Assembly (NCBI RefSeq): GCF_021107415.1
Contig: NZ_JAIOSW010000320.1
Span: 1-16,551, forward strand
Direction of reading: 5' to 3'
From: Desulfobacula sp.
GTDB lineage: Bacteria; Desulfobacterota; Desulfobacteria; Desulfobacterales; Desulfobacteraceae
DNA length: 16,551 nucleotides
Shown: piece after piece, positions 15,676 to 16,551 of the stretch
Layout: every line of letters begins with the position of its first letter
Position numbering within the stretch: position 1 is the stretch's first letter
Translations under genes and position numbers: made by a program
The notes under the pieces: generated by a model
Database searches by the model: none
What the model was told of the DNA's origin: nothing
The model's input: only the letters and a program-made list of their open reading frames with translations

Positions 15676-16140
15676 TTAGAATACATTCAACTCTTTATTG
15701 GTTTCAATTCTTCTTAATAGTTCAAGGCTTTTGTCTTCCATCTTTTGGGCATCCTTCGGACTTGTTTCGTGATCAAACCCCATCAAATGCAGGATACCAT
15801 GGATCAGAAGCTGAGACATTCTTTCTAAAAGAACGATATTTGCCTCATCCGCCTCTTGTTGAGCTGTTTCACAAGAGATGACAACATCTCCTAAAAGACC
15901 AGGTGTTATATCAGAAAACCGGCCTTCCTGCATGGGGAATGCCAAAACATTTGTCGGTTTGTTTTTCTTGCGGTATGTCTTGTTGAGCTGTTGAATCTGA
16001 TCATCATCTGTAATCACAATGGATATTTCATGGGCATCACAACCCAAGGCGTTTAAGATCTGTTTTGTCTTTTTGTGGATTGTGTCCGTTGGAATTTTCT
16101 TTTTTTGCTGATTGTTGATCAGTATCTTTAGATGTCCCAT
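15676..16140 (-). CDS. ybeY: endoribonuclease YbeY (rRNA maturation factor)
   Basis: YbeY is a zinc-dependent single-strand endoribonuclease acting in 16S rRNA 3'-end maturation and 70S ribosome quality control. The 154-residue protein is family length and carries the metal motif H114-x3-H118-x5-H124 (LIHGILHLMGFDHE), together with the conserved KPTNVLAFPM and LLGDVVISCETA blocks. ATG 16140 has AGGA 8 bases upstream, and the first residues (HLKILINNQQ) match the first strand of the family, so the start is credible even though the coding region overlaps the upstream pgpH gene by 104 bases in another frame. Next to pgpH and before pdxJ it sits in a housekeeping cluster. A phoH gene, a common ybeY neighbour, is not seen between pgpH and ybeY. 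Confidence 0.95.
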   Translation of the reverse strand: MGHLKILINNQQKKKIPTDTIHKKTKQILNALGCDAHEISIVITDDDQIQQLNKTYRKKNKPTNVLAFPMQEGRFSDITPGLLGDVVISCETAQQEADEANIVLLERMSQLLIHGILHLMGFDHETSPKDAQKMEDKSLELLRRIETNKELNVF

Positions 16141-16551
16141 TTCTTTTTTCCTGATTTTTCCCCGGGGATTTCCCCGATGATTTCCCTGATGCTTTATCCG
16201 GGTATTCTATCCGGCTGTGATAAATACTGGTTAAAATATTATTAAAGCTTTTTGCAATCTGGTGAAGATCTTTTAAGGTCAGTTCACATTCTTCCAGCTG
16301 ACCGTCTGCAAAAATATCATTAATCAGTTCCTTGACCCGGCCCTGGATTCTTGCAGGTGTAGGACGTTCTAATGCTCTGACAGCCGCTTCAACAACATCT
16401 GCCAGCATGACCATACCGGCTTCTCTTGTCTGGGGTTTGGGTCCAGGATATCTGAAATCTGCTTCATTTACTGTGTCATTACCGCTTTTTAAGCTTTTTT
16501 GATATAAATATTTGATCAGGGATGTACCATGATGTTGAATAATCCCTTCAA
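16037..16551 (-). CDS. pgpH: PgpH-like HD-domain cyclic-di-AMP phosphodiesterase, C-terminal part (partial)
   Basis: The gene enters from the right edge with no start in the window; about 170 codons are visible to a TGA at 16037. The visible part is the end of an HDIG/HD hydrolase of the 7TM-HD (PgpH) type: IIQHHGTSLIKYLY, DFRYPGPKPQTREAG, MVMLADVVEAAVRAL, FADGQLEECELTLKDL and IYHSRIEYP are strongly conserved there. PgpH is a membrane protein whose cytosolic HD domain hydrolyses c-di-AMP to pApA; the membrane and extracellular parts would lie outside the window. After the conserved end comes an unusual tail of about 54 residues, low in complexity and rich in Lys, Ser, Gly and Asn, with GKS-like repeats. 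The tail overlaps the start of ybeY. c-di-AMP specificity is inferred from family only. Confidence 0.87.
   Translation of the reverse strand, partial: EGIIQHHGTSLIKYLYQKSLKSGNDTVNEADFRYPGPKPQTREAGMVMLADVVEAAVRALERPTPARIQGRVKELINDIFADGQLEECELTLKDLHQIAKSFNNILTSIYHSRIEYPDKASGKSSGKSPGKNQEKRNGTSKDTDQQSAKKENSNGHNPQKDKTDLKRLGL

Noticed and set aside
16412..16414. ATG at 16414 as the start of a small 125-residue gene
   Set aside because: The same frame is open to the right edge and encodes conserved PgpH sequence (QHHGTSLIKYLY, FRYPGPKPQTREAG), so this Met is internal.
1..16551. CRISPR arrays, tRNA or rRNA genes, insertion sequences, integrases, attachment sites
   Set aside because: No regularly spaced repeats, cloverleaf-like sequences, transposase motifs or terminal inverted repeats were recognised; the gene content is ordinary chromosomal.

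Overview
The window looks like a chromosomal segment of a strictly anaerobic, low-to-mid GC deltaproteobacterium of the Desulfobacter/Desulfobacula type (Desulfobacterota). This is an inference from three things: gene content (a giant oxygen-sensitive-type acyl-CoA dehydratase activase fusion, a PAS response regulator ending in a Cys/His-rich tail, and a pgpH-ybeY-pdxJ cluster), AT-rich codon use, and the overall style of the proteins. No rRNA, tRNA, CRISPR array, insertion sequence or phage gene was seen. The coding is dense; the longest gene-free stretch is about 150 bases.

Layout, left to right. (1) Positions 1-1898, plus strand: the last codons of uvrB, then complete uvrC, a nucleotide excision repair pair 5 bases apart. 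(2) 1997-6244, plus: a 1415-residue protein that joins two HgdC/BcrA-type ATPase activase modules to two HgdB-like reductase modules. It is the most unusual gene here. (3) 6270-8030, minus: a FapA/DUF342-family protein with a TTG start, convergent with the activase gene. (4) 8185-9678, plus: a five-domain S1 RNA-binding protein, close to ribosomal protein S1. (5) 9681-11483, minus: a PLP-dependent D-cysteine desulfhydrase/ACC deaminase-family enzyme followed by an Asp/Glu-racemase-family enzyme, apparently an amino-acid or sulfur catabolic pair. (6) 11628-12020, plus: a stand-alone receiver protein. (7) 12036-12941, minus: an HSL-type esterase. (8) 13010-13870, plus: a HAD IIB phosphatase, divergent from the esterase. 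(9) 13875-14867, minus: a receiver-PAS protein with a C-terminal cysteine module and a good sigma70-like promoter. (10) 14936-16551, minus: a cluster of pgpH (C-terminal part only), ybeY and pdxJ, in which the pgpH tail overlaps the ybeY start by 104 bases.

Functional reading: most genes are housekeeping (DNA repair, translation and rRNA maturation, vitamin B6 synthesis, c-di-AMP turnover) mixed with signalling proteins. The PLP enzyme would use the cofactor made by the PdxJ pathway, but the two are not co-transcribed. The best candidate for an incompletely described system is the activase fusion. Both its ATPase modules keep the two cluster cysteines at the same 39-residue spacing, so a single chain could form the two-module, one-[4Fe-4S] electron-injection unit that normally needs a homodimer, with its electron acceptor modules attached.
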